In this document: positions 9,278-21,325 of the stretch, piece after piece
Numbering within the stretch: the first letter of the stretch is position 1
Layout of the letters: each line of letters begins with the position of its first letter
Assembly (NCBI GenBank): GCA_032622095.1
Contig: CP136069.1
Span: 15,050,450 to 15,114,449 of the forward strand
Length of the DNA: 64,000 nucleotides
DNA from: Siphonodentalium dalli
Lineage: Eukaryota > Mollusca > Scaphopoda > Gadilida > Siphonodentaliidae
Reading direction: 5' to 3'
Program-made: the position numbers and the translations under genes
Notes under the pieces: generated by a model
Databases searched by the model: none
Told to the model about the DNA's origin: nothing
Seen by the model: only the letters and a program-made list of their open reading frames with translations

Positions 9278-12025
9278 TCACGCCCGATAACCCTATAGGC
9301 TGGTGGCTGTGGGCAGGCATATTGCTGTAGTGATAATGCGTGGCGGGTTTCGCAACCAAGGTATGTTTTAGATTATAATTGATCAAATACGCTGTAAAAG
9401 GTCAGAATTTTTTATCACGTCAGATGCAGTAATGTCGGATTTATAAGTTGAACATCTTGGTAACAATTTGGCATTGTAGAATACGTTGTTTGAAGACAAA
9501 ATATCTCGGATTTTGTCGACTTTTTCAAACTTTCAAAGTAAACAGACTCCCAAATTTGCTCTGCATGTCGATTTGTAAGTTATTTTCGTGGATACATGTG
9601 GTATAGTATCTCAGTGACAAGACAAACATGACTGCGAACTCAAATAATGCATTTTTCAGTTAAAAAAAGCTATTTGACATACTGTCCCGTCAATATTTTG
9701 TTTTAGGCATATTGAATAGCCAAACACCGATAGGATAGACATATGGCAAACACAGACACGCGTGTAGCACAATGATCAATAGTGTTTTAGTCTGAGAAAA
9801 ACGCTTTTATGATGCTATATTATTCACAGTGTTGTAAATTCACATCGTCCATGAGTCAGGAAACATACACTACTTATTTCCAAGAACTAAATTCTGGCAA
9901 TTGTAATGTAAAACGTTTTAACTGTGACAAACTTGCAAAAAAATGAGCCATGCCAGCTTTGTGCAGTTTTCAGGCTGAATGGTCATGGTCCACTACATAT
10001 ATATAATATAGCTACCATTTATAGCCGGTTTTATTTTTGGCGTTCTGCGAAAGAATGGCGTTCATGTATTTGTTTTTTTCTCTTCGACCAGAACGATTCA
10101 TGTCTACGCCGGTTTATGGAATATAAACCGCACACAAACAAATAACAGCATACGATGCTATTAACAATAATTCAATGTCCCGCCAATGCTAAATGTAGCT
10201 AATAGTTATACATAATTTTATGTGGTATCAATATAGGTAAAGACATTGGGCTCAGAGAAATATCAGGTGCGAAAACTAGGGTACGCTAGAACCTGTATAG
10301 CTAGAGCATACATATAGTGGACCTGGACCATGACCCAGTTGTGCTGCATATACATAAACAGGAGCACCGAGCAATAATACAAATGTGTGTGGGGCGTTAA
10401 CTTACTTGAGTGGGCGCTGTTGTCTCATGGGCTATATATAGGAGGAATCGCCGTGAGATTTCGTGTGCATTTATAGTGGTAAATGTTTTTGTCAATACCG
10501 TGGGGCAGGTTTTTGGGTGCGTCTAAAATTCACCGAGTACGATATCATATCGGAGAAATGATCACCTCAGAAAAAAACATCGAGTTGTCATCGCGGGATG
10601 ATTTCAGATTTTTTGACATTTAAATCTAAGATTCTGCTTCTAAATGCAGAAATTAGTCAATAAATCTGATAAAATGTATTAAAACTTAGAAATAACTAAT
10701 ATTTATTCAGTTTATTATGAAATAATAGCACAAATTTGAGCGGGTTTTTGCAACTTCCGTTTAAACTGTAATGCATATCTCCGAAATGGTTGACGTTGGA
10801 AGGCCATTAGTGAAAGAGCCGACACTTTGTACCTACTTCGTACCCAACCTGCCACACGGTATTGACAAAAAATGCCAACCATTTATAGTGGTCCAATTGT
10901 ATTTATATCTGACTCAGGCTCCGCTCAATTATCTATTTCAGAAAGAAGCTAAAATAATGTCGGAACCAGAAGAAATAGAGCCCGATCTAGATGAATCGTT
11001 GTGTTAATTTTCTTATATTGAGCAGTGTGTAGCCCATACAATATCTTTACCAACGTATTCAACACGTATACAATACGGAATACGTCGACGTCACGAGTCA
11101 CAAATTACGTCAACTTTATCTTTTGAACAAGAACTACAAACTTTATTAATAAAGTCGCCTATCAGTTTGATAAAAATGGCTATAAATTACGACAGACACG
11201 GATCAATAAACGCTAAATCTCGAGGTTGAATAGTTCTAGTGGGTGCGTAATAAAACACAGCCATACATTATGTGTGCGTGGTGAGAAAATTAAATTATGC
11301 TGCAAGTTACAACTCGCGAATCATCGTTGTAACGTTGTAACATTCCGCGTAACAAACTCGTGCGTTAATTTTCACGTCATGCACACATATGTGTGGTTCT
11401 GTCTTATTTTATATGAATGAATAGTCATTCCAGAGTGTATTTATAAAATAATATATGCCAGAAGTTGCATATTGTTGGCTTTAAAGTGCTAAATTGGAGC
11501 TTGGTCAATATTTACCACGTGCCTATATCAACAATGCCACTTGTCTATCATAACAAGTTTGTGCTTTGCCATGAGCCTATCTGCGGAGGCAATATGCCTG
11601 TCATAAATTTGTGATATGACACTCAGGAAAATTTATATTTTTCCACGAAAAATATGTCTTTTATTGTGGATTTTGGTTTCATTGTATCAATGGAATGTGC
11701 ATCTAGTAACATGTGTACATGAAGCCTACATATCGAGATTTCTACCATTTATATTAGGTAGTTTCTTTGATAAACGACAAAAACCGGTTGTAAAATTCGA
11801 CAAATTAAGTAATAAAAAATATATCTAAAGGCACACGGCTATCACAAATGGTGTATGAATACACCAGTCATGGTCCTATCTAATGCCATAAGCGTTCTCG
11901 CCGGGTGGATTCCAGAATTTATTATTTTCCTCAAATTCTGAGCACACGTGTGAAAACCGCCACACAATGTCACTACAGCAATATGCCTACCCACAGCCAC
12001 CAGCCTATAGGGTTATCGGGCGTGA
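9278..12025. mobile_element. 2.75-kb inverted-repeat DNA element, TTA target duplication
   Basis: The terminal inverted repeats are ~70-75 bp (9278-9352 and 11951-12025). The left end begins TCACGCCCGATAACCC and the right end is its complement. Both sides are flanked by TTA (9275-9277 and 12026-12028). A 3-bp TTA duplication fits the TWA preference of PIF/Harbinger elements, but no transposase is visible, so this would be a non-autonomous copy. Short ORFs inside (for example 10771-11007) resemble nothing I know. It sits in the intron between TSP1 repeats 3 and 4. Confidence 0.75.
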
Positions 12026-12028
12026 TTA

Positions 12029-13360
12029 TGGACTTGTTCGGTTGCGTGGAATCTATAAGTTAGTACTCAGGCACTATGTCAACCTGGGGAATGTATCATT
12101 TTACTAACATTGTCGAAAATTTCATATAAATCGGCCATACCACTCCATAGGAACACTGTCTGAACTACGCTCAATTGTAAATATATACATCTCGATTCGG
12201 GACGCAACTATCGGCGATAAACAAACGCAAATGATTTCGCCATCGAGAGTCATTACATTTACTTAATACATAATAATTACAGTGTGTGTGTTGTCAATTT
12301 AGATTAATATTCGGAAAAACAACTACTTTGAGCAAGATTATTCTCAATTTCTATGTGATCGCCATACCAGAGTGTTTCACACCACTTTAATGTTTATCTA
12401 TTATTGTGGCAATCGTGCCATTCGTCGTCGAGAAACACGAGAATCGTGCGTAACACAATGCGCTAAGCAATAACATGACAACAGCATAGTTTTGTACAAA
12501 ATAATCACGGCACGCATAACCATTATCGCCATACTGCGAGTGGCAGCACGATTGTCTCACAAACGGACTCCTAGTAGTCAATTCTGCGAAAAAGGTTGTT
12601 GGACCATGTGAAAACAATATTACTACAAATAACTATTTGGTCAGGGTTAATGGGCGGAAACTAGATTGTCGAGCCCGAAGGTCGAGAACATTTATGGCAC
12701 GTTCACATGTAGCTGCAAGAAAATGTAAGGTGTCAGGTGTGCCCATGTGACTTACTTGATAACAAATAATACTGGAAAATATCAGAGGGACAAAGTGCAC
12801 TGTTTGTTTATCGCTAGTGTGTGCTATGTCTTCATCTTGATTGGTGGCCGTTAAATAATCTCTCAGGAATACGTTGGTAACCATTCACGCACTCGAGTTA
12901 TTGTCCATCAATATGATCGCCTGTTTCAACAACATACTTCGTAATTCCACTGTACATGTAGATGAGTTGACATAATCGTAAAGTAGTACATGGATATGTG
13001 TGCAGGGACTTAACTGTAGAGGGCTTCCGTTGACGGAGGATGTCCATGTGGGATTTCCATTGAACTAAGCCAAATTCCCAAGATCGCTTAATTGAATTTG
13101 CACTCCTCCCATCGGCTTTAAATTTCTCACCTGCACGGTACATCACGTGCCTTGTTTTTGTTTTGTTTTCATTTTAATTTTCATTGGATACCAGGGAGGG
13201 ACTTAGAGAAAATTTAATACCAATATGCTGACAAGTCGGAAGAAATACAAATGTTTGTCTGAAACAACAAATTCCACATACACAATTGGTTAGAAAATCA
13301 GAATACCAGAAAATGTTCAACCTATTGTTGGTGTGACATTTTATTCAACCGTAGTGTAAG
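12029..13360. other. Intronic sequence, no gene seen
   Basis: Part of the ~6.6-kb intron between TSP1 repeats 3 and 4. Several open frames of 75-83 codons occur on the minus strand but lack domain signatures and matching splice sites. A segment near 12.30-12.36 kb resembles the 3' part of dispersed family C. Confidence 0.4.
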
Positions 13361-13662
13361 TACACCACCGAGCAACATTGACTAAAGTGTTGATTAAACT
13401 ATTTCTACTCACCGATTTACTCACTGCTACAAGTGAAGTCGCTCAACAACCGATTGATTTTGCTCAACAGTTGATTGAAAACTGTAGCTTTATTAGTTAA
13501 GAAAATGAGTTGCTAAGAATATTTGTTGGAAGAATTCTCTAAACTGAACTAGATGATATATTCAGAATCAGCGACCGAATAAGAATTGGAAATATTGGGA
13601 ATGTTTTGGAACTTCCCGATATAGTATCTGATAAGGGTATGTTGGAAGATATTACATTTTTT

Positions 13663-14005
13663 GTGATATAATTCCATTCATATGATGCATATGTCTGGAC
13701 TGATTATGGTGTCCATGACGTTAGAACCTCGGCTTCAAAGTGTTTACTCTGTAATGAGGTTATGAACTTATGAAGTTCTGACATACTTATCGGCCATCTC
13801 CTAAAATCTCAATGTTGCATTTATATATACAAAAAATAATGTTGAAACGTTGATATTTTAGGAGATGGCCAATAGGTATGTCAGAACTTCATAAGTTCAT
13901 CACCTCATTACATGCAGAGTAAACATTTTTAAGCCGATGTTCTAACTTCATGGACACCATAATCAGTCCAGACATAGGAATCGTATGAATGGAATTATAT
14001 CACCA
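13663..14005. mobile_element. Foldback element, ~155-bp arms
   Basis: Left arm 13663-13817 and right arm 13850-14005 are reverse complements with roughly 90% identity and a ~32-bp loop. Weaker inverted similarity around 13375-13400 and 14170-14195 (a TTGACTAA core) suggests that the hairpin is the centre of a ~0.83-kb foldback or MITE. Confidence 0.75.
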
Positions 14006-14310
14006 AATATGACTACCATTATAAATGCACATTGTTGTAAATTGAAATATTGTTCCTAGAACTTTTAATCAACGTGTTGGTTAAATCCGAAACAGATATC
14101 CTGATGTGTCATTGTTCAGTACTCGATACTCACCCGCTCAATACAAACCGTTCAACAAAGTATCACTCAACGTGTTGAGTAAACATATTAGTCAACAATA
14201 GTTTCAGTGCTGAATGGTGCCAGGGCCAAGTATCTCATAATACGTCATAATTTGCTCTAAATTTCTATATTAGTTTTTCTGTTTATTTTCCAAAGATATC
14301 ATAAATCTAT

Positions 14311-14435
14311 TTATTACATGGTCATACCCTTATTTCATTCAATAAACCCATTCTATAATTTGTGATATTAAACATTCGTTTAATAACAGGAAATAGTGCC
14401 AGGTGACCTTTGACTTCCGGTTCGTTTACATTCCG
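14311..14435 (+). repeat. Dispersed repeat, family B, copy 2
   Basis: Direct match to 6452-6590 with the same landmark order, ending in TTTGACTTCCGGTTCG. Confidence 0.6.
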
Positions 14436-14589
14436 TATGCTATGTCTCAAAATACTATGGCATCCAATATTTTTCCAACAAACTATAATGAATGAAGAGT
14501 TTGAAAAGCTATGTCATTAAATATACCCTATTAAATACGACAAAGAGTATCAATATGTTTTATCAGGTAACAAATAGAATATACAACTC

Positions 14590-14710
14590 GTCCCCAGTTT
14601 ATAGCGGAATTTACAAAACTCGTCCAGTAAATTAGGTATGGACCTCGGTCGGCTCGGTCCAGACCTAATTTACTGGACTCGTTTTGTAAATCCCGCTATA
14701 AACTGGGGAC
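14590..14710. repeat. Palindrome, ~50-bp arms
   Basis: Starts GTCCCCAGTTTATAGCGG and ends with its complement. The centre is a TGGACC/GGTCCA palindrome. A single arm of the same family occurs at about 35666-35720 (TTATAGCGAAATTTACAAAA ... AAATTAGGTATG), just to the right of the duplicated module at 35.15-35.66 kb. Confidence 0.8.
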
Positions 14711-14779
14711 TCATTGTACATCCTCTTTATATTGGACTGATGAATGATCGCTGATACATGCACTTTAAAAAACCGGATA

Positions 14780-15350
14780 TCAAACAGATTCGTTTTAAGG
14801 AGATTTTGTCACAACCTCGATAAATGGTGACCAAATATGACACTTGATCGGTTATGTCTTATCAACGGTCAAAGTTATGTGGGGACGGGAATCACGGCAT
14901 TCATAGTGGGCTAGCAAAACGTGATGCATAGCCCATTTGCTATCTGTATCGGTTGAGTTATTACGATATAGGTTACCAGTATACAATTTAACCATATTGA
15001 ATGTTGTTATAATGTTTGAAGCCAAACTCTGTGTATATTTAGTGAATCAGCACAACTTGGTCTGTGAGTAGTCAGGCATTATCCAATCTGGAAGAATGTG
15101 ACAATCATCTACTATTGTCGAGAATTACAACCATGTCGACTATACAATTTTAACAATGATATACAAATTGCAATCATTCCAACAAGGGGCCACTGATTTA
15201 TAATATATGTATGGGAATGAGGTTTTGTGATGCACATTTTGGGTATACAATTTGTGAGAATAACACTTTGAGCATTGTCTATTTCCACCGATTATCCACA
15301 GTGGAAGGTTCCATATCACTTTAACCTGGGCAACGCCGGAGTCATCCTGC
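14780..15350 (+). mobile_element. Dispersed element, family C, copy 1
   Basis: Shares ordered blocks with 33650-34622: a TGGTGACC start, GGGAATnNCNNGGCATTCA, GCTAGCAAAA, TTTTGTGATGC, TACAATTTNTGAGAA, and the end block TTAACCTGGGCAACGCCGG followed by CCTGCTAGTAT. Such a TGGGCAACGCCGGG...GCTAGTA terminus is found on many invertebrate repeats. The class is unresolved. Confidence 0.6.
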
Positions 15351-15519
15351 TAGTATCTACTGTAATATATTCGATGCTAAGTCTGCGTAACAATGCAATG
15401 TCGGCTAAAGATGGAACTATTGAGATGGCAGAAACCAGACTGCGATATGACTGACATGAATAATAAAATGACATTGTGTCATGTTAAACTAACACGGACC
15501 TTCAATGTTTCGATTGACT

Positions 15520-15645
15520 ACAACTTACCGGGACAATATGATTGACTACATTTGATTGAAAACAACTTACTGGGACAATGTGACTGACTACACGTGATCG
15601 AATACAACTTACCGGGACAGTGTGATTGACTACACCTGATGAGTT
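15520..15645 (-). repeat. Three tandem 42-bp units, each with a splice donor
   Basis: Units 15520-15561, 15562-15603 and 15604-15645 are tandem copies of the end of the third TSP1 exon plus its 5' splice site. Each carries GTAAGT preceded by a Cys-Pro codon pair. Because 42 is a multiple of three and no stop intervenes, exon ends at 15613, 15571 or 15529 would all keep phase 1. The longer choices add 14 or 28 residues and two Cys per unit. A TAG follows the last donor at 15520-15518. Confidence 0.85.
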
Positions 15646-15780
15646 CCTCATCTTCTCCATGACATTCGTTGCCGCCGTGTTCTGGTGGTGGGTTGGAGCA
15701 GTTTCTTGTTTTCGATGTAATTCCTACACCACAATCGACACTACACTGATTGACTGTCCACGCCGACCAACCGCCATTCA
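15613..15780 (-). CDS. Exon: TSP1 repeat 3
   Basis: A 168-nt phase 1-1 exon with acceptor GTTGCAG ending at 15781 and default donor G|GTAAGT at 15612-15607. The peptide begins NGGWSAW, then has CSVDCG, RNC, a PPPEHGG-x-x-C turn, RC and SHCPG. All six TSP1 Cys and both Trp are present. Its 3' end lies inside the tandem donor repeat, so longer forms are possible. It is extracellular. TSP1 repeats commonly bind glycosaminoglycans or other matrix partners, and the W-x-x-W variant can be C-mannosylated. Confidence 0.88.
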
Positions 15781-15907
15781 CTGCAACGAAGCACGTTATC
15801 GAGTATGATTCCAAATTCTCAAAATTCGGTATTCTGAAAAAAGCTATTGAGACTAGAATGGTCAAATTGTAACTTTTATACACGTATAAGATGATGAACT
15901 GGCTTAC

Positions 15908-16055
15908 AAGGTCAAGTAAATATTGTTAGGCAAATGCATTTTCGTACATATGCGAGGCGCCCTATGGGCGACTCGCATATACATGTATAAGAAAATGCAT
16001 TTGCCTAGGGTTTTCGCAAAATTTCAGGAAGCTCCAGTCATGAAAGGGTTAAATA
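15908..16055 (+). repeat. Hairpin repeat, family D, copy 1
   Basis: Contains inverted arms TTAGGCAAATGCATTTTC and its complement around a GCGAG...CTCGC core, then GGGTTTTCGCAAAATTTCAG, GAAGCTCC and ATGAAAGGGTTAA. Copies occur at 16779-16911 (minus) and 21236-21325 (plus). Confidence 0.7.
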
Positions 16056-16359
16056 TTGACTTAGCTAGGTTTCCACCAGGGACGTGGTACAAGGATGGGT
16101 GTATATGTACCTCACTTTGGTTACATGTTTCTATTAATAGTTGCCACAATATTAGTAGGAAATGTCTGACCAGTTATAGGTAGAAATTGTTCTAAAAATT
16201 TGATTTTACAAATAGTAATTAACGTGAAATACATGTATGTTGAGTTTAAACCAAAAAAGACTGTTACACTGAGATGTAGACATCTGTCGGAAATGTCCGA
16301 CCACTGGGGTGTTGGGCTGTATATTTCCAACGACATGAAGCTGGTGGTGGGCTATATGA

Positions 16360-16560
16360 TTCTACTACATGTAGTTAGGAAATCTAAAGACAACTCGAGG
16401 TATAATTTGGAAAATCCTAAGACAGCCACATGAGGGAGTGAAATCGAAAAAGGAAATGTTGGTCTTGTGTTCAAGGGGTGCAGCTGAAGTTGGACATTCG
16501 TAGTTGAACACCCCCCGATGGAGACCCTATATTCACGCTCCTGTATTTTACAGAGCTGGT
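16360..16560 (-). repeat. Dispersed repeat, family A relative
   Basis: On the minus strand it has GGGGGGTGTTC, CGAATGTCCAACT and CACCCCTTGAAC in the same order as 29695-29745 on the plus strand. It is decayed and non-coding. Confidence 0.5.
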
Positions 16561-16778
16561 GCATGTGAACATACTTTACAAAATGAATGCATTATGTGCA
16601 TGTATCCATGAATTAAATAAAATACATAAAATGCGTCTATGAAGAGCCATGCCTTGACCAATAAAACCGTACATGTAGCTTGTTCAATGGTCTGATGTTA
16701 TTAGACTGACAATATACGTGACGTTTCCATTAGAATGCTGTTGGTGTGCGAGCATGCACACTAAATTCATAAGCTTCA

Positions 16779-16911
16779 TTAACCCGTTCATGACTGCAGC
16801 TTCCTGAAATTGTTGGAAAACCCTGTGCCAATGAATTATCTTACATATGCGAGTCTCATCGCTTATATATGATAATGCATTGGCCTGACAATATTTACCT
16901 TGACATTGTAA
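16779..16911 (-). repeat. Hairpin repeat, family D, copy 2
   Basis: Reverse-oriented copy of 15908-16055. It carries TTAACCCGTTCATGAC, GCAGCTTCCTGAAAT and a GCGAGTC core. A further half-unit with TATATGCGAGGATC follows at about 16925-16960. Confidence 0.65.
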
Positions 16912-17172
16912 GCCACCAAGCCAGTGCATTCATTATCTTATATATGCGAGGATCTCTATGGGAGATTTCAATTCAATAAGTTTTTTCAATACAATAAGTT
17001 TGTATTTGATATTATCGAATAATAACATGTTATATACAACAGGACCCCACAAAAGCTGGGCTTATGATGGCAGGACTCTTATACAAATATATTACATTAA
17101 TATTATATTGTTATTAAAGTTGCTCTGTATATTTACAGGTGGTGCAATGGTGTGCGACAAATATAACGATTT

Positions 17173-17222
17173 TGGGGGTGGGTATGGAAGGGTGTGGGCA
17201 AGGGGGGGGGGCAGGGGGTGTG
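17173..17222 (+). other. G-rich tract, possible G-quadruplex
   Basis: Several runs of three or more G, including a run of about nine, lie within 50 bp. The sequence could form a G-quadruplex on the plus strand. It is in the intron between TSP1 repeats 2 and 3. Confidence 0.5.
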
Positions 17223-17479
17223 GACATGTCACAGTTCACAGTATATTTTCATGTTGCAATGATATAATTGGTCATGTAATACCAAGTTCCTTCTCATGCT
17301 GCGACCTGGTGTAGATGCATCATATCACAACCCACATGAGTCAATCCCCGACATCGAAATATTATATTATAATTTATTTACTTATAATTACTATATACAG
17401 ATGCAGACGGTTGAGACATGTTTCGATAGATTAGAGTTATCCATTGGTTAATGTACGGATTTCAGTATGGGATGACACG

Positions 17480-19060
17480 TTAGATATATAATACATGCAG
17501 TTGAAATATTCAGACTGTTCTTTTCCCTCACCATGTAGGGCTAATCAGAGTAGGAGGAATTATACATTAAGAGCATGAAACAATAAGGAGCTTGTCCTAA
17601 TCTGAATAGCCCTGTGGTGACAAAACTCTGTTTTGTACTACTATTAGAGTACATGTCGGTAACCAGGAGGAGTACTATTCAGTGGGGGGGGGGGGGGTTT
17701 ATGTTGCTTGTTAATGAAATATTCTTTCAGATATTTTGAGTAATTGCTATCAATTTCTATTCTGAGTTTGCAGTCAGTTGGTAGTTCATTCCACGGGCAT
17801 CTGGCTCTGGTTGATATGGCATTTTTTGCTTTTTTCGTTCTTTTAAATACACAGAATAGATTTGAATTAGCTTTCAACCGTGTATTGTAATTATGGATAT
17901 CATGTAGGCTTGTAAATAGGGAAGTCAGTGTTTTAGGGAGTTTCTTGTGGTGGAAATCATGTACAATTTTAAGCAGTTGCATATTTCCAATGTCTTCAAG
18001 CAGCAATAAATTGTGTTTCTTGCATATTTCCTGGGTATTTTTTTTATTTCCATATGACAGTGTTGCAATTGCTTTGTTTTTGTATTTTTTCAAGTTTTTG
18101 AAGATTTTTCACAGTTGCTGCACACCAAATAGCATTACAATAGGTGAGATATGGGATAATAGGTATCGAATAAAGTGATTTCATCGTATCCTTTGGTACA
18201 AACTCACTAACCTTACGCATGACTCCTATGTTTCTCGATAATTTATTGATAATTGTATCCACATGTAAATCCCATGACAAAGTTTCTTCAATGTCAATTC
18301 CTAGGAATTTAGTGTTTTTAACCATTTGGACCAGTTTATCATTAATTTTTAGATCCGGTAGAAAATTTAACGACTTATAGAGATCTCTATTTGTGAAAAG
18401 CATATAGTTTGTTTTATCAAGATTTAAAGATAATTTATTAGCTAGAAACCATTTGTTCATTGCCTCCATTTCTTTATATCTGAGTAAAATGCATTTGTAT
18501 CATCAGCAAATAGTATTACCTTTAATTCTTTGCACACATTTGGAAGATCATTCATGTATATAAGAAAGAGAATAGGGCCAAGTAAGTATACCTGTGGCAC
18601 GCCACAGGTTATCTTTGTTTGGCATGAAAAGTAGCCTTCGTACTGTACATATTGCTTTCTATTTGACAGGTAGCTGCGGAACCAGTTCAGTGCAACCCCC
18701 GACAGCCATAGTGTTCAAGTTTATTAATCATTATATTGTGGTTTATTGTGTCAAATGCCTTGGATAAATCTAAAAATACTCCAATGGGGTGTTCTTTTTT
18801 ATCTAAAGCTTGAGTTATTTTTTCTAATAAATCAGTTAAAGCAAGAATAGTTGAGTGATTTTTTTCTGAAGCCATATTGGCTACTATATAGAATATTGTA
18901 TTTTGTAAGGTATTTATCCATTCTGTTGTACATCAGTTTTTCAAGAATTTTTGAGAAAATGGGTAGCACAGATACTGGCCTGTGGTTACTTAGAATTGTT
19001 GGGTCTTTAGATTTGTAGATTGGAATAACTTTAGCTACCTTCATGAGATACCGCATACAC
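17480..19060 (-). mobile_element. Second LINE, 5' truncated and decayed
   Basis: A minus-strand reverse transcriptase of the CR1/Jockey-like type, broken by frameshifts, with a G/C homopolymer at about 17683-17697. It begins abruptly inside the RT domain near 19060 and its 3' UTR fades near 17480. It lies in the intron between TSP1 repeats 2 and 3, in the same orientation as the gene. Confidence 0.8.
17644..19060 (-). pseudogene. LINE reverse transcriptase remnant
   Basis: Readable pieces in order are: AKVIPIYKSKD, NHRPVSVLPIFSKILEKL and QYGFRKK; then in another frame GVFLDLSKAFDTINH (motif A); then GVPQ with the following residues altered, and LGPILFLIYMNDL; then LFADDTN (motif C, near 18.5 kb); then the thumb and a C-terminal tail with HNYNTR and CPWNELP. 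At least two frame changes and a substituted GVPQG motif make it inactive. No endonuclease domain is left. Confidence 0.85.
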
Positions 19061-19358
19061 AAGAGACTGCACTGGTACATGATCTTTAATCCTGCACCAG
19101 CGCAGCTCCTTCGTGAAAGGTTAAACATCGTAGAACTAGTGTGAATACAAACGAATAAAATTGTTGATAGATCATTTCATTCACCCATCTAGTTGTACCG
19201 CAACATGTTTTGTTATCAAAGACGCAGTCAATCGTCATCCTCGTCGAATTGGCTTACCTAGTTCGCGGAATCGACATTACATACTGAGGTGTCAGTTTGA
19301 GAGGCAGTATGGATGAAGCCTTTAGACCGAACAGAAACTCAAATTCTACATCACTCAC

Positions 19359-19529
19359 CTGGACATTCGGAATTAAAACACCCGACGGTCCTGTTGGATG
19401 TCCCATCGCAGTCTTTCCCGCCACTTGCAGGCTTTGGGTTGGCACAGCTGCGGAATTGATACTGGGTGCCATGCCCACATGTGACGCTGCACGAGTGGTT
19501 TCCCCAACCAGACCAACCACCATCAATGA
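19359..19529 (-). CDS. Exon: TSP1 repeat 2
   Basis: A 171-nt phase 1-1 exon with acceptor TTTGCAG ending at 19530 and donor AG|GTGAGT at 19358-19353. The peptide begins IDGGWSGW, then CSVTCG, FRSC, a KPASGGKDC turn, VGC and SECPG, so all six Cys are present. It is the most canonical TSP1 module of the four. It joins the neighbouring exons in phase 1, forming Val at both ends. Confidence 0.9.
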
Positions 19530-20247
19530 CTGCAAATACAAGAAAAATACAAACGCTGTGGTTAGTCACCTGTAATATACAAAGAGTGTGCGACAATACC
19601 CAGATACAGTGATGAGTCGTTAAGATAATGACCCATTACATACAGAAGGTTGGGTGAAGAGGATTAACGAGCACTGTGGTGTAGGCATAATTAACGTAGT
19701 TGTGATAGTTGTCTCCAAACCGCACTACCAGTATATACAAACATGCATCATCGATAATCAGTTAACTTATTCAGCTTCACGACACAAGTGGTGTTTCTCT
19801 CATAAACCCAATAGAATACGCAATTCAGTTATTATATGTTTGTGTGAAATTCTTAGTTATTTTAATTTTAGCAGTTCGTGGTACCTCACAAATGCACATA
19901 TAATCCACTGTTGTGTCTTATATTAAATACTTGTTGAGATTATATAAACATTTCAGATGACAATAGGTCTATGTAAAAATCAAGATTTTTCGGCGGATAT
20001 ATACGTCTAGACAAATTCTTTGTTGAAAATTCCTTTCAATTTTTATCTGGATTTATGAAAAACACACATCTTGACCTTAACTTCATTATGTTCGTAAAAT
20101 ATTTTTCCGCCGTGCACAACTAATTCCATAAAATATTCTCGATTAAGATGCGTGTTGTGATCTGCCTCTATATATGATGTGTTTAATTTAATTGTTGTAA
20201 AATTATATTTTGTTTAGCGTACACGTGATCACGGCTCATAAACTTAC

Positions 20248-20415
20248 CTGGGCACGCTGCTTCTTGACACATATCGATTTCTCTATTGATGCCAATACAC
20301 GTCTCGATTGCTGTTTGCGGATTTGCATTCGAGCAATTTCTAGTCCGGATCAGTGTGCCTAAACCACAGCTAACGCTGCACGGCCCCTCATCCCATGCGA
20401 GCCATGGGGCACCAA
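20248..20415 (-). CDS. Exon: TSP1 repeat 1
   Basis: A 168-nt phase 1-1 exon with acceptor ATCCACAG ending at 20416 and donor G|GTAAGT at 20247-20242. The peptide reads GAPWLAWDEGPC, SVSCG, IRTRNC, then a NANPQTAIETC turn, DMC and AACPG. It has six Cys and the W-x-x-W motif. It is easily missed because the exon is short. It follows the signal-peptide exon, with Phe formed at the joint. Confidence 0.88.
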
Positions 20416-21235
20416 CTGTGGATATAATAACCGTCTAGGTATGCATACTAAACTGTAATTTCAATGACATCAGCCGTTTTTTTAGTGAATACTCTTTGAC
20501 GAGTAGTTCCCTGTGGACATGCTCAGAAAATAATAAGTTCAACAAACAGTCACCCATGCATGTACTAGTATTATAGTAATTTGTTTTAACTTATTAAATG
20601 GTTAAAATCGATGTTAGTAGGCCCACGCGGTTAAGTTGGTGATACTAAAATTGAGGTTAGTAGGCCTATGTGGTTTAGTTAGTGAGATATTGCAGCCCTA
20701 AATTAATAATATCATCCATCATGACCTGGGCTATGGGATCGAACAATCTCACCGATGGGCTAGCTAATAATCATCCCCAAGTCGTACTTTTGATGATTTT
20801 TTACTTGCCTGAGCTTCATAGCGGCTGATAAATGTTCCGTCAGACGAGGCTCAAATAATCCATATCAAACTGTCGGCTTATGCGAACAACTAAGAGCGAC
20901 TAACGAGTGCAAACTGGCTTCTGTTGTTATAAACTTACAAACTCGCATCGGTTAATTGTTTGTACATGTGTATACCTTGTTATACCGTTTGTTGATAGAA
21001 ATGTCGATAGACGTGACAATGACCTCCGACATCTAGCCAGTTTACCAACAACGGAAATATGAAAAGGATGTTTGATGGTAAGCTATCACAGGGTCATTAG
21101 AGACCTTTCGCAAAATCACGAATAGGATTAGGGATATGGATTATACGGATTACGATTATGGATATATGTTGCCAGTACACGACAAAAATTCGATCTTTAC
21201 GCACGGGGGTTCTGATAAGGATGTGCCAACAACCA

Positions 21236-21325
21236 TGTGGGAGACTCGCATATATACAAAAAATGCATTAGCACAGGGTTTTCGCATACTTTCAGGAAGC
21301 TCCTGTCATGAAAAGGTTAAAGAAG
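21236..21325 (+). repeat. Hairpin repeat, family D, copy 3
   Basis: Matches copies 1 and 2 through GAGACTCGCATATA, AATGCATTAGC, AGGGTTTTCGCA, TTTCAGGAAGCTCC and GTCATGAAAAGGTTAA. It is flanked by two short CTTTCGCAAA/GTTTCGCAAA segments at about 21108 and 21391. Confidence 0.6.

Noticed and set aside
10771-11007. A 78-codon ORF ending in an acidic tail inside the 2.75-kb element.
   Set aside because: No similarity to any transposase motif (no DDE/D spacing or helix-turn-helix pattern).
12387-13146. Three minus-strand ORFs of 76-83 codons in the intron between TSP1 repeats 3 and 4, considered as extra exons.
   Set aside because: No TSP1 or lectin signature, and no phase 1 acceptor/donor pair bounds them.
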